Part shown: positions 45,927 to 55,261 of the stretch, piece after piece
Layout of the letters: every line of letters starts with the position of its first letter
Position numbering within the stretch: the first letter of the stretch is position 1
Assembly: GCF_016908495.1 (NCBI RefSeq)
Contig: NZ_JAFBDZ010000001.1
Location: 1,543,230-1,607,229 of the forward strand
Source of the DNA: Rossellomorea pakistanensis
GTDB taxonomy: Bacteria > Bacillota > Bacilli > Bacillales > Bacillaceae_B
Reading direction: 5' to 3'
DNA: 64,000 nucleotides
The notes under the pieces: generated by a model
Told to the model about the DNA's origin: nothing
The model's database searches: none
Seen by the model: the letters and a program-made list of their open reading frames with translations, nothing else
Program-made: the position numbers and the translations under genes

Positions 45927-46931
45927 TTATATTAAAATTTCGTCAGCTACTAGCTGGAACGATTTTAATTTATCTTCAAAATCATAAGTAATGGTAACGA
46001 GCATCATTTCTTCCGTTTGGTATTGCTCACTTAATGAATGTAGCTGTTCCTTTACCTTTTTAGGGTTCCCCACAACCATCCGTTTTCGATTTTCCTTTAT
46101 CCTTGCTAATTCGAATGGACTGTAGGTATAAGCTGCAGCTGTTTCGGGACTTGGTGTTCCAGTTGAACGCATTCCTTGTTCAATCATGAGTATAGATAAA
46201 TCAATACTTGAGGCAACACGTTCAGCTTCTTCATCCGTTTCTGCACAGATGACAAATACAGCTACCATACTTTCAGGATGTGTATACAAATCCGATGGGA
46301 TAAAATTATTTCGGTAATGCTCCATATACTGTGGACCGCCTTCCCCATTAATAAATTGGGCAAACGTGTATGGAAGGCCTTTTTCTGCAGCAAGCATAGC
46401 ACTAGATGGACTTGAACCTAATAACCACATTTCCGGCATAGACTGAATGAGAGGTGTTGCTTTTAATCCGTTATATGGATGATCAACTGGAAGTGAATCG
46501 GTTAGATACCCTTTCAAGTCATCGATTTGATCTGGATATCGATTCACATCCCTTGGCTTTCCATCGTGTAAAGCCATTGTCGCGATTGGCATACCACCAG
46601 GTGCTCTTCCTAAACCAAGGTCAATCCGTCCTGGGTTAAGCCCCTCTAACACTCTAAAATTTTCTGCTACTTTATATGGACTATAATGCGGAAGCATGAC
46701 GCCTCCTGATCCTACTCTAATGGAATTCGTCTTCGCTGCAAGTGTGGCAATCAGAACCTCCGGAGAAGATCCTGCCAAACTAGAAGTATCATGATGTTCT
46801 GAAACCCAGAACCGGTTGAATCCTAATTGCTCCACATGCTTAGCAAGCTGGATTGTATATTGTAAAGCCTTTTCAGGACTTGAACCTTCTGCTATGGGAG
46901 ATTGATCTAACACACTTAATTTTAAACTCAT
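45927..46931 (-). CDS. Luciferase-like (LLM class) flavin-dependent oxidoreductase
   Basis: A 334-residue bacterial-luciferase-fold enzyme using FMNH2. Signature LSVLDQSPIAEGSSP at the start, FWVSEHHDTSSLAGSSPEV, then SGGVMLPHYSPYKVAENF and LGLGRAPGG. The ATG at 46931 has AAAGGAG 7 nt before it; the frame opens 22 codons earlier without a site. The substrate is unknown and no partner flavin reductase is nearby. Confidence 0.92.
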   Translation of the reverse strand: MSLKLSVLDQSPIAEGSSPEKALQYTIQLAKHVEQLGFNRFWVSEHHDTSSLAGSSPEVLIATLAAKTNSIRVGSGGVMLPHYSPYKVAENFRVLEGLNPGRIDLGLGRAPGGMPIATMALHDGKPRDVNRYPDQIDDLKGYLTDSLPVDHPYNGLKATPLIQSMPEMWLLGSSPSSAMLAAEKGLPYTFAQFINGEGGPQYMEHYRNNFIPSDLYTHPESMVAVFVICAETDEEAERVASSIDLSILMIEQGMRSTGTPSPETAAAYTYSPFELARIKENRKRMVVGNPKKVKEQLHSLSEQYQTEEMMLVTITYDFEDKLKSFQLVADEILI

Positions 46932-47397
46932 TTGGACATCTCCTTTATAACTTTGACTATTATTATCTTCTCTCACTAAAGGAATGTCCAATAACATGCT
47001 TGATGGTGAATTTTCAGGATTTTTATTTTTTTCAGCTATAAATTTACAAGATATTATTAAGAGTGCATTAAAGTTATTGTGAATTTAAGTCTGTCAAATT
47101 AAGTATATTTATAATTGTAAGGAAAAGGACTTTTCGTTAAACCGATGAAGGTCTAAGCCATATAGATGAGAAAATGCAAGGTCCTTCATAAAGCCAAAGA
47201 TGGACAAAACCATTTAAAAAGCAGAAGAACGATCGTTCGTAAGTATATGGGTATAAATCAACCAAGAAAGTAAGTCAAATCCCCTCTATACTCTTGAAAA
47301 AAACATATTTGAATTTTCCTGAAATACTGGTGAAGTAATCCGGTTTTTTTCTCTTTCTCGCACCCCTAAGTGAACGCGTTACCTACACCATGCCTCT
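46932..47397. other. Gene-free stretch upstream of the luciferase-like gene
   Basis: 466 bp without a supported gene. No strong hairpin is visible except a T-rich tract near 47345. I see nothing else to annotate. Confidence 0.5.
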
Positions 47398-47796
47398 CTA
47401 ATTTCCATCAATACTATTTAAGCCTTTATTCTTAATCTCTTCCTTTAATTGATTAATATATTCCTTCTTTTTTTTCACATCCTCTGTAGTAGGGTGGATT
47501 TTCTTATCTCTCAAGTATTCCTTTAAAATCTCCTCTATTTCTCCTCTCGTTGCATCCTTTGGTATAACTCCTTTTTCTTTTAGTTGTTCGATCAGCTTCT
47601 CATCATTTACTATAGACTTCATAACAGATTCCTCCTCGTTAATCTCTCCTTTACTTGTTTCTTGTCCCACTTTATTTTCAACTTTTGTCTTTTCTTTATT
47701 AACTTCTTCTCCAGATTGAACAGACGAATCATACATAATCCAAAATCCAATCCCTACAATAACAATGAAGAGTGGTAAAAGGACTTTCCAGTTCAT
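47398..47796 (-). CDS. Membrane-anchored protein resembling an InhA propeptide
   Basis: A 132-residue protein with one N-terminal hydrophobic segment (LLPLFIVIVGIGFWIMYDS, residues 5-23) and a charged exterior part. Residues about 63-95 (NDEKLIEQLKEKG, then ATRGEIEEILKEYL) match the propeptide segment of the two InhA proteases immediately upstream (NDERLIEMLKKEG and NEEKLIEMLKESG), but no catalytic domain follows. AAAGGAGG precedes the ATG, which lies 93 bp after the InhA stop and after its terminator. A role as tethered inhibitor or folding helper of the proteases is my inference. Confidence 0.85.
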   Translation of the reverse strand: MNWKVLLPLFIVIVGIGFWIMYDSSVQSGEEVNKEKTKVENKVGQETSKGEINEEESVMKSIVNDEKLIEQLKEKGVIPKDATRGEIEEILKEYLRDKKIHPTTEDVKKKKEYINQLKEEIKNKGLNSIDGN

Positions 47797-47825
47797 GGTA
47801 CATACCTCCTTTTCGTATGATGGGA

Positions 47826-47860
47826 AAAACCCAACGACTAAAAAAAAGTAGTTGGGTTTA
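47826..47860 (-). terminator. Terminator of the second InhA gene
   Basis: Minus-strand AAACCCAAC and GTTGGGTTTTT pair across a T-rich loop. Confidence 0.8.
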
Positions 47861-47888
47861 ATATATACTACATCAAACTTTTATACCA

Positions 47889-50354
47889 TTAATCTTCGTC
47901 TTCTTCGCCTTCATCACGATCTTCATCATCGTCGTCTTCACGATCGTCATCAGAATGATCTTCTCTTGAGATTTCAATTTGAGCAACACTTTGATCACGG
48001 CTTGTTTTTTCAACTTCAACTTCTAGTCCATATTCCAGTATATTCCTTCCAGCATCTGGAATACCTTCATTGCTATAATCTCGAGAATCCTTAAACTCTT
48101 CTATCGATCTTACATGCCTGTCTTTCAATGTTAATCCATTTATATCAGAATAATCTAGGAACATTCTATCTCCACGTTTGTGATTGAATGCTGCATCATG
48201 GATTTGATAGCGTGTCGCTGCAACTGTACCATCACTCCATTCAAGTGTCCTTTGGTCAGCATCAACAACCCCGAGGAATCCATCACCTGGGTGAGTACCA
48301 GTCCAGTTATTGTCATAAGAATCGTCTACATACCAAACAAGTAAACCTTCATCGTAAGACATTAAGCTGTCCCCACGTTTGATATGGGCAAGTCCTTTGT
48401 CAACACCTGCATGGTTACGCCATTCTAGTAAATAGTAATGTTCAGAGAAGAATTTCCCTTCATCTTTTGTAAATCCTTCAAGAGTAAATTTCGATTGAGC
48501 CTCTGCATCGTCCACTAGCACCTGAGTCCCATCAACTGTTACAGAAACATCATCTACATAGAATCCAGGCATTGTCGCAGCAACGTCTGTCCAGTAATTC
48601 AGCTTTAATTCAATTTTCTTTCCAGCATAAGCTGATAAATTAAAACTGCCATCTACCCATTTTCCATTAGAAGATCCAGTAATACCATAGCCCGGGTTTT
48701 GTTTGTTTGGATTAGTATCAGTTGTAATATTACCTTGAACTGTAACCCATTCCTCAGAACCCGATTCTTTTACTTGAACAGAAGCGTAGTCCCAATCCTT
48801 TTCAATTTCATACCACGTCTTAAAAGATAATTCTGCTGCAGTTGCATTAGATAAATCCAGGCTTGTTACCATTGAATTATTTAAATCATTGCCTTTTCCA
48901 CTAAAGTACTCGTACTGCCCACTAAATGGAGTATTCACCACTGTCGCTTTATCAGGTAAATTGATACGAACAGCATCATTGTTTGTTCCTTTCGTATTTG
49001 CCTGATCTAACAGTAATTCTTTACCATCTTCATCAATATCTTCTAGATTAAACGTTGAACCAGTTAACCAATTCCCACCTACATAAGATTGTAAAAATTC
49101 TTTCGCCCATGGACTGAAACCAGTTGGTTCTGTTCCTGGAACTTTACCAGCCCAGCTACCACTAGACATAATCGACCAATAGGCAACAGGCTCACCCTGA
49201 CCTGAATACTGTGTATCGTATTCGTCTGGAAGCTCTAAATCATGACCATATTCATGTGCAAATACTCCAGCTGCTCCATCTGCTGGTTCAATTGTGTAAT
49301 CATAAGCAGACATCGCCCCATCCCAATAAGGAACATCCGTTTCAGTACCAGGAATAGCAAAGACATTACCTAAATTCCAACGATGTGACCAAATCGCGTC
49401 ACCGCCTAAGGATCCACCGCCTGCTTCTTCCCCAACACTAGAGTGAACAACCATTAAGTGGTCAACCATTCCATCTGGTTCGCGGAAGTTTCCATCACCA
49501 TCAAAGTCATAACGGTCTTCTTGGTCAAAGTTACTTAAATCAAGGTTAGGATCTTGAGCTGCCGCTGTTAACGCTTCCTTTACAAGGCCGCGTGCATTCT
49601 TATCACTACCGTCTGGAGCAGGATCATTTCCACCATAGTATGCGGCTGGATGTTTTGCTTCGTACCAACCTCCAACTGCTCCATCAATGGAGTAGCTTCC
49701 ACCAGACTGCTTTTCATAATATTGTTTTACAGATATTAAATTTTCACCATTTGGACCTTCATATCCTTTTTCACCGAAAATCATATCGTAGTAGTGTTCT
49801 TTTGGATATTGTTCATAAAACATATCCGTATCTTCTGGATTAATGTCTGTTGGTGCAAAATCTGGATACTTGATAAGTAATACAAGCACGTTATCTACAC
49901 GTTGATTACCTGTCCATTTCTCTTCTTTTACAGGCTCCAACCCTCTATGATGTTTATGCTTTTTCTTTTTATCATCATCCATCTCATCGTCATCATGCTC
50001 ATCTTTGATTTTCTTATGTTTGTCTTTTACTTCCTCTGTGAGCTCTCCTTCAGGCTGAGCTGAAGCAAGCTTTTGTTTTTCTTCTAGGTATTTCTGAAGA
50101 ACTTCCCTTTCTTCTTCAGGATCAGCATTTTTATCAATCTTACCTTCCTTTTTGAGCATCTCGATGAGCCTTTCATCATTGGCAATGGCCAAGTCAAATG
50201 GACCACCTTTGTGAGAATGCTTCACTTCTTCAAGTGCTGTTTCTGCCTTCTTTACTACTTCGGCATTAGCTGTTGGCGTAAATGCCCCCATAGTAAGGGT
50301 GCTAAGTCCCATTACTGCTGCTAACGCTGTTGATGCTAATTTTCTCTTCTTCAC
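47889..50354 (-). CDS. InhA-type M6 metalloprotease, copy A, with acidic tail
   Basis: An 821-residue secreted protease. Signal peptide about 1-31 (hydrophobic LASTALAAVMGLSTLTMGAF, Ala-X-Ala before cleavage), propeptide about 50-105, low-complexity Lys/Asp linker to about 145, then the M6 catalytic domain with HEYGH at 367-371 and PDEYDT after it, and C-terminal beta domains including FSGQYEYFSGKGND. The motif reads HEYGHDLELPD, so the glycine usual after HExxHxx is Glu. The last about 25 residues are almost all Asp/Glu/Arg. GTG at 50354 is preferred over ATG at 50369 because GGGAGAGG precedes only the former. InhA proteases degrade host or matrix proteins. Confidence 0.92.
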   Translation of the reverse strand: MKKRKLASTALAAVMGLSTLTMGAFTPTANAEVVKKAETALEEVKHSHKGGPFDLAIANDERLIEMLKKEGKIDKNADPEEEREVLQKYLEEKQKLASAQPEGELTEEVKDKHKKIKDEHDDDEMDDDKKKKHKHHRGLEPVKEEKWTGNQRVDNVLVLLIKYPDFAPTDINPEDTDMFYEQYPKEHYYDMIFGEKGYEGPNGENLISVKQYYEKQSGGSYSIDGAVGGWYEAKHPAAYYGGNDPAPDGSDKNARGLVKEALTAAAQDPNLDLSNFDQEDRYDFDGDGNFREPDGMVDHLMVVHSSVGEEAGGGSLGGDAIWSHRWNLGNVFAIPGTETDVPYWDGAMSAYDYTIEPADGAAGVFAHEYGHDLELPDEYDTQYSGQGEPVAYWSIMSSGSWAGKVPGTEPTGFSPWAKEFLQSYVGGNWLTGSTFNLEDIDEDGKELLLDQANTKGTNNDAVRINLPDKATVVNTPFSGQYEYFSGKGNDLNNSMVTSLDLSNATAAELSFKTWYEIEKDWDYASVQVKESGSEEWVTVQGNITTDTNPNKQNPGYGITGSSNGKWVDGSFNLSAYAGKKIELKLNYWTDVAATMPGFYVDDVSVTVDGTQVLVDDAEAQSKFTLEGFTKDEGKFFSEHYYLLEWRNHAGVDKGLAHIKRGDSLMSYDEGLLVWYVDDSYDNNWTGTHPGDGFLGVVDADQRTLEWSDGTVAATRYQIHDAAFNHKRGDRMFLDYSDINGLTLKDRHVRSIEEFKDSRDYSNEGIPDAGRNILEYGLEVEVEKTSRDQSVAQIEISREDHSDDDREDDDDEDRDEGEEDED

Positions 50355-50533
50355 TAACCTCTCCCCCATGCGACAAATTTAGACAAAGTTATGCATAACC
50401 TGACTAAATATTTAACATTCTATGAATTTTCTGAAACTCCTTTCAAAAAATACTAAAACTTCCTTAATTTTCATCAAATGATACAAATATACTAGATTTA
50501 TATTCCGTTTTTAGGATAAAAGTAATCAAATAT

Positions 50534-50573
50534 AAAAAAACTGACCCCACATCATTGTGATGTTAGGAGTCAG
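50534..50573 (-). terminator. Terminator between InhA copies
   Basis: Minus-strand CTGACTCC and GGGGTCAG enclose an inner ACATCA/TGATGT stem, followed by seven T. Confidence 0.85.
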
Positions 50574-50583
50574 CCTTTGCTGC

Positions 50584-52977
50584 TTATTTTTTATAAATCA
50601 AAACTTTTCCTACGGATCGATCAGGGCTTTCACCTGTCACCCGGAACTTCAGTCCATAGTTAGGAACATTGCGTCCTGCATCTGGAAGCTGATCATTACG
50701 ATAGTTTTTACTGTCATCAAATAATGGATGATTGTTTGTTTTGTTATCCTTCATTGTAATGCCTAGCAATTCAGAATAATCCAAGAACATTTTCTCTGAT
50801 TTTTCTAAACTAAATGCTGCATCATGAACTTGATAACGTGTAGATGCAACAGAACCATCACTCCAAGAAAGTTTACCTTGGTCTGCGTCCACTACGCCAA
50901 GGAATCCATTTCCTGGGTGAATCCCTGTCCAGTTTTCACTATAAGTATTATCTACATACCAAACAACGAGACCTGGATCATAGGACATTAAGCTATTTCC
51001 ACGACGAAGATTTGCTAACCCTTCATCTACTCCTTGATGATTTCTCCATTCAAGTAGGTAATAGTGTTTACTAGTGTTTACACCATTATTTTTCGTAAAT
51101 CCTTCTAGGGATACTTTTGCTTCCCCTTCAGCATCGTCAAACAATACTTGTTCTCCGTCAGCAAGAACTTGAATATCATCAACATATAATCCAGGATTTG
51201 TAGCGGCTACATCAGTCCAATAATTAATTTTCACCTCAACATTTTGGCCAGCATATGCACTTAAATCAAATTTGGCATCTACCCAGCCATCTGATTTACC
51301 TGTGATTCCATGACCAGGATTTTGTTCATGTGGATCTGTATCTGTTGTAATGTTCCCAGGAACAGCTACCCACTCTTCCCCCTGTTTTACTTGAACAGAA
51401 CCATAATCCCAATCTACTTCAATATCGTACCAAGCTTTAAAGTTAAGTTCAGCACTTGAAGCATTCGTTAAATCCACATTCATGACAGCGGAGTTATCTA
51501 AATTATCCCCACTTCCACTGAAATACTCAAATTCACCGCTATAAGGCGTGTTAATAACAGTTTCTTTATCCGGAAGATTAACTTTTAATCCATCTAAATT
51601 TGTTCCTTTAGTATTACCTTGGTCGAGTAAAAACTCTAAGCCATTTTTATCGATGTCTTCAAAATTAACTTCACTGCCTTTAAACCAATTTCCTCCATGA
51701 TTGGCTTGAAGGAATTCTTTTGACCAAGCACTGAAACCAGTCGGTTGCGCGCCAGGAACATCCCCTGCCCAGCTTCCGCTTGCCATAAGTGACCAATACG
51801 CTACAGGCTCACCTGCACCACTGTATTGTGTGTCATACTCATCTGGAAGACCTAAGTCATGTCCATATTCGTGTGCGAATACTCCAACAGCACCATCTGC
51901 AGGCTCAATGGTATAATCAAACGCTGCCATTGAACCGCCCCAATTAGGTGATTCTGATTCAGATCCTGGAATAGGGAATACCCCTCCAAGATTCCAACGG
52001 TGTGACCAGATAGCATCTCCACCTAAAGATCCTCCGCCAGCTTCTTCACCCACTGTTGAATGAACGACCATTAAATGATCGACAAGCCCATCTGCTTCAC
52101 GTTTATTACCGTCCCCATCTAAATCATAACGATCTTCAATGTCATAGTCTGAAAGATCAACAGCAGGATCTGCGGCTGCAGCCGTTAATGCTTCTTTCAC
52201 TAACGCTCTTGCATTTGCATCACTACCATCTGGAGCTGGGACATTACCACCGTAATAGGCAGCAGGATTTTTAGCCATATACCAGCCCGCTACTTCACCA
52301 TCAACAGTATACGAACCACCTGATTGCTGTTCATAATACTGCTTCATTGAAATGATATTTTCTCCGTTTGGCCCGACGTAACCATTTTCACCAAACACCA
52401 TATCTTGATAATGTTCTTTAACGTAATCTTCATAATACATATCTGTATCTTCAGGGTTAATTGAATTGTGAGGGAAGTCTGGGAATTCAACAAGTAATAC
52501 TAATACCTTGTCTTCACGCACATCACCATTATATTGTTCTTCTTTAACATTTTCAGGCTTATCTTTCTTTGTATGACCTTTTTTCTTACCATTTCCATTT
52601 GTAATGCCATTACCTTTTTTCAGGTTCTCTTTAAACTGTTTTTGTAGCTTCTCTTTTTCATCATGAAGCTCTCCTTCTTCTTCTGCAAGCTTACTCGCAC
52701 TTTCAGCTTTTTCATGCAAGAAGCTTTTCAAAACTTTCTCTGCTTCAGCACCACTTGCGTCTTTAGCGATCTTACCGCTTTCTTTTAACATCTCAATCAA
52801 TTTTTCCTCGTTTGCAATCGCTAAATCAAAAGGTCCATTTCCATGTGAATGAGTTTCTTTCGATACCGAATTTGTCGAAACATTTGGTTGTACTGAACTG
52901 CTTGACGTTGGTACTGCAAAGGCTCCTACAGTTAAAGCAGCAACCATTGCCATTGATAATACTTTACTAGCTTTCAA
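50584..52977 (-). CDS. InhA-type M6 metalloprotease, copy B
   Basis: A 797-residue secreted protease and tandem paralogue of copy A. Signal peptide about 1-25 (VLSMAMVAALTVGAFAV), propeptide about 47-95 (FDLAIANEEKLIEMLKESG), Gly/Lys linker, M6 catalytic domain with HEYGHDLGLPD at about 369-379 (intact Gly), C-terminal beta-sandwich domains. No acidic tail: it ends at VGKVLIYKK. TTG at 52977 is chosen because AAGGGGGA is 7 nt before it and the resulting N-terminus is a proper signal peptide. Own terminator, so probably separate transcripts for A and B. Confidence 0.92.
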   Translation of the reverse strand: MKASKVLSMAMVAALTVGAFAVPTSSSSVQPNVSTNSVSKETHSHGNGPFDLAIANEEKLIEMLKESGKIAKDASGAEAEKVLKSFLHEKAESASKLAEEEGELHDEKEKLQKQFKENLKKGNGITNGNGKKKGHTKKDKPENVKEEQYNGDVREDKVLVLLVEFPDFPHNSINPEDTDMYYEDYVKEHYQDMVFGENGYVGPNGENIISMKQYYEQQSGGSYTVDGEVAGWYMAKNPAAYYGGNVPAPDGSDANARALVKEALTAAAADPAVDLSDYDIEDRYDLDGDGNKREADGLVDHLMVVHSTVGEEAGGGSLGGDAIWSHRWNLGGVFPIPGSESESPNWGGSMAAFDYTIEPADGAVGVFAHEYGHDLGLPDEYDTQYSGAGEPVAYWSLMASGSWAGDVPGAQPTGFSAWSKEFLQANHGGNWFKGSEVNFEDIDKNGLEFLLDQGNTKGTNLDGLKVNLPDKETVINTPYSGEFEYFSGSGDNLDNSAVMNVDLTNASSAELNFKAWYDIEVDWDYGSVQVKQGEEWVAVPGNITTDTDPHEQNPGHGITGKSDGWVDAKFDLSAYAGQNVEVKINYWTDVAATNPGLYVDDIQVLADGEQVLFDDAEGEAKVSLEGFTKNNGVNTSKHYYLLEWRNHQGVDEGLANLRRGNSLMSYDPGLVVWYVDNTYSENWTGIHPGNGFLGVVDADQGKLSWSDGSVASTRYQVHDAAFSLEKSEKMFLDYSELLGITMKDNKTNNHPLFDDSKNYRNDQLPDAGRNVPNYGLKFRVTGESPDRSVGKVLIYKK

Positions 52978-53275
52978 TCGTATTTCCCCCTTCATTATTA
53001 AGTAATAAGATTACAAAGCTAGTAATTCTGTACTTTTCAGAAAAATCCCTCTATTCTGACATAAAATGATAAATAGGACCTAAAACCTACTATTAAATAG
53101 GTGTAAACTACTATAAATATTACTTTTAGATGTAATAAAAAAAGGCTTTTTCTAAAAGATTGTTGTTTTTTAATAACAATCTTTTAGAAAAAAGCCTAAA
53201 AAAAGATCGAGAGGTACATTCAATTAACAAAATGACTCTCATCGACCTTTTATACTTGTTATACAGATAGGTTTT
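52978..53275. repeat. Gap with a collapsed MITE-like palindrome at 53143-53197
   Basis: AGGCTTTTTCTAAAAGATTGTT (left) and AACAATCTTTTAGAAAAAAG then CCT (right) form a near-perfect stem of about 24 bp with a short loop. The same sequence forms the ends of the element at 42399-42612 (AAAAGGCTCTTTTCTAAAAG read from its right side). With seven T on the minus strand it can also terminate ytpB. Confidence 0.8.
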
Positions 53276-54349
53276 TTAAGAAGATCTCTTCCGTTTCTGC
53301 CATTTTCGATAAATTTTCCCATTAAAGTAGAAGAATTTTGTCACCCAGCCTGCTTGGTCAATGAACTGCTTACTAAATTGGTGCACCTTTTTTTGCTTCC
53401 AAGCTTTCTCATCTGATAGGTATACACCTAATAACCCTTTATTGATTAGGCGATGAAAGTTCGCGTGTGGAAGCTTTTCTGTATATTCATCAGCTTTTTC
53501 TAAAAAGTGAAAAAGCCTTTTCTTCATTTGCTCATCACTTTCATAATAGAAGCAAAAGTTTAAATCTCCGCCATCTAAATCTTCTTCTTGGTCAATAAAG
53601 TAATCGAGAAGGATATGGAGCCCCTGAATATAAGGGAAGTAACCTTCACGTATAATATTTGCATAACTATGATGAAAATCGTCTCTAAAGGCATAAGAAA
53701 CTAAACAAAAAATTCCTAATGTAGAGCCTGAACATGCCGAAAATTCATACCAATCCATTGCTGGTAATCCTTCTTTATGCTTTTGGTACCAATTTTTTAA
53801 TCGATCAATCCGTTCATCTACATGCACATGCTTATGTATTTGAAGATCACTATAATATTGGCAAAGCTCTAATAGATATGACTTGATATGTTCATAGGTT
53901 TCAAGCTCACCTAAGACTGATTGACATGTTCCCACAAGATCTGATAAATACCCGCCATCATCTTGATCTTCTCTCAACCGATAATAATTTCTTGTTTCTG
54001 CACCAATTGTCAAAGAGTCTGTCATTGCTTCATGAAGGGCAGAAAAGTCAGCAGGATCAAGTGATGTGCTCCTGTCACATAGATTGTCCAGATAATCACT
54101 AATGGTTTGATAGGCAACGATAAACCGGATAGCTTGGTCTTTTTTGGAAAGTGAAAGTAGAGATAAGATACTTCCTCCTTCACAATGAAAGGCTTTATGT
54201 TCAATACTTGATAATGCTTGCTTTCTTAATTCTCTATTCGGAATTTGTTCTGCCCTTTGTTTCCAATACGCTAATTCTCTATGAACAATAGGAAATACTT
54301 TTCTATATACTTGATTCATTAACGAAAAGGGATGTGTCGGTACAGACAT
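53276..54349 (-). CDS. ytpB: Tetraprenyl-beta-curcumene synthase YtpB (DUF2600)
   Basis: A 357-residue class I-like terpene cyclase of the YtpB family that makes tetraprenyl-beta-curcumene from heptaprenyl diphosphate, a step to sesquarterpenes of bacilli. The conserved acidic DYLDNLCD is at about residues 84-91 and DYFIDQEEDLDGGDLNF near 250. All-helical soluble protein. GAGGTG precedes the ATG at a long distance (about 12 nt). Stop and start with ytpA are 21 bp apart: one transcript ytpA-ytpB. Confidence 0.92.
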   Translation of the reverse strand: MSVPTHPFSLMNQVYRKVFPIVHRELAYWKQRAEQIPNRELRKQALSSIEHKAFHCEGGSILSLLSLSKKDQAIRFIVAYQTISDYLDNLCDRSTSLDPADFSALHEAMTDSLTIGAETRNYYRLREDQDDGGYLSDLVGTCQSVLGELETYEHIKSYLLELCQYYSDLQIHKHVHVDERIDRLKNWYQKHKEGLPAMDWYEFSACSGSTLGIFCLVSYAFRDDFHHSYANIIREGYFPYIQGLHILLDYFIDQEEDLDGGDLNFCFYYESDEQMKKRLFHFLEKADEYTEKLPHANFHRLINKGLLGVYLSDEKAWKQKKVHQFSKQFIDQAGWVTKFFYFNGKIYRKWQKRKRSS

Positions 54350-54370
54350 AACTAGACTTTCACCTCAACT

Positions 54371-55174
54371 TCAAACAATATATCCAATCGCTTTCATTCT
54401 ACTTTCGACAAATGATTTCGCATATTCGAAAACATCATCGCGTTCAGGTTCATTAAAAAGTTCATGATAACATTTAGGCCATTCTTTGTAGTGCATTTCT
54501 GATAAAGTCAGTTCGTTAAACCATTTCTTCACCATGACTTTATTAACGATTCGGTCGTCCCCAGCCTGCATAACAAGAAGAGGGATATCCGGCATTTTTT
54601 CAAGATTAACAAAGGCTAATTTCGTAGCTTGTATAAGCTCTCGATACCATCTTACTGATACTTTGGTAATATAAAGAGAATCATTGCTGTCAATCTCTCT
54701 TACATCTGCATTCCTTGTAGCCATATCTACCGTCAACCCTGATGGAAATTTAACCATAGGAGCTATTTTATTTAGCCCATACGATAAAAGTTCGACTGCT
54801 TTTGATGGCGGCTTGACTAAACCAAGACATGGTGAGGATAACACTACACCTGCAACATTAATATGGGACTCTTGAAGCATTCTCACAGTAACAAGTCCTC
54901 CCATACTGTGTCCGATCACAAAGACAGGTAATTCAAATTGATAGGCTGCTTGAACCCAATCCTTTACTTCTGTGATATATTCATCGAATGAATCAATATG
55001 ACCTCTTTGACTTCTAGATGTCATCCCTTGTCCAGGCAGGTCTCCCATAATCACATGATAGCCCGATGAACGCCACATTTCAATGAGCCAACCATAACGA
55101 CCGTGATGTTCCATTGCTCCATGAACGATAACAATTACTGCTTTCGCTTCTTGATCTGTTTCCCATTTCCACAT
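54371..55174 (-). CDS. ytpA: Alpha/beta hydrolase YtpA (lysophospholipase)
   Basis: A 267-residue monoacylglycerol-lipase-like hydrolase. Nucleophile elbow GHSMGG at about 93-98 with Ser95, oxyanion VHGAMEHHGRYGW, the Asp in LVMQAGDDRIVN and the His in KCYHELFNEPERD. B. subtilis YtpA is required for the phospholipid antibiotic bacilysocin. AAGGAGG precedes the ATG. First gene of the ytpA-ytpB unit, divergent from ytoA. Confidence 0.92.
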   Translation of the reverse strand: MWKWETDQEAKAVIVIVHGAMEHHGRYGWLIEMWRSSGYHVIMGDLPGQGMTSRSQRGHIDSFDEYITEVKDWVQAAYQFELPVFVIGHSMGGLVTVRMLQESHINVAGVVLSSPCLGLVKPPSKAVELLSYGLNKIAPMVKFPSGLTVDMATRNADVREIDSNDSLYITKVSVRWYRELIQATKLAFVNLEKMPDIPLLVMQAGDDRIVNKVMVKKWFNELTLSEMHYKEWPKCYHELFNEPERDDVFEYAKSFVESRMKAIGYIV

Positions 55175-55261
55175 GGCTAAACCTCCTTAAAATACTTTCT
55201 ATCCTATAATACGGTTTGATATGATTTATTATAGCGGTAAATCTCTAAAGGGGGAAAAAAT

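Noticed and set aside
46932..47397. Hidden small gene in the 466-bp gap
   Set aside because: No start with ribosome site and protein-like frame was found on either strand.
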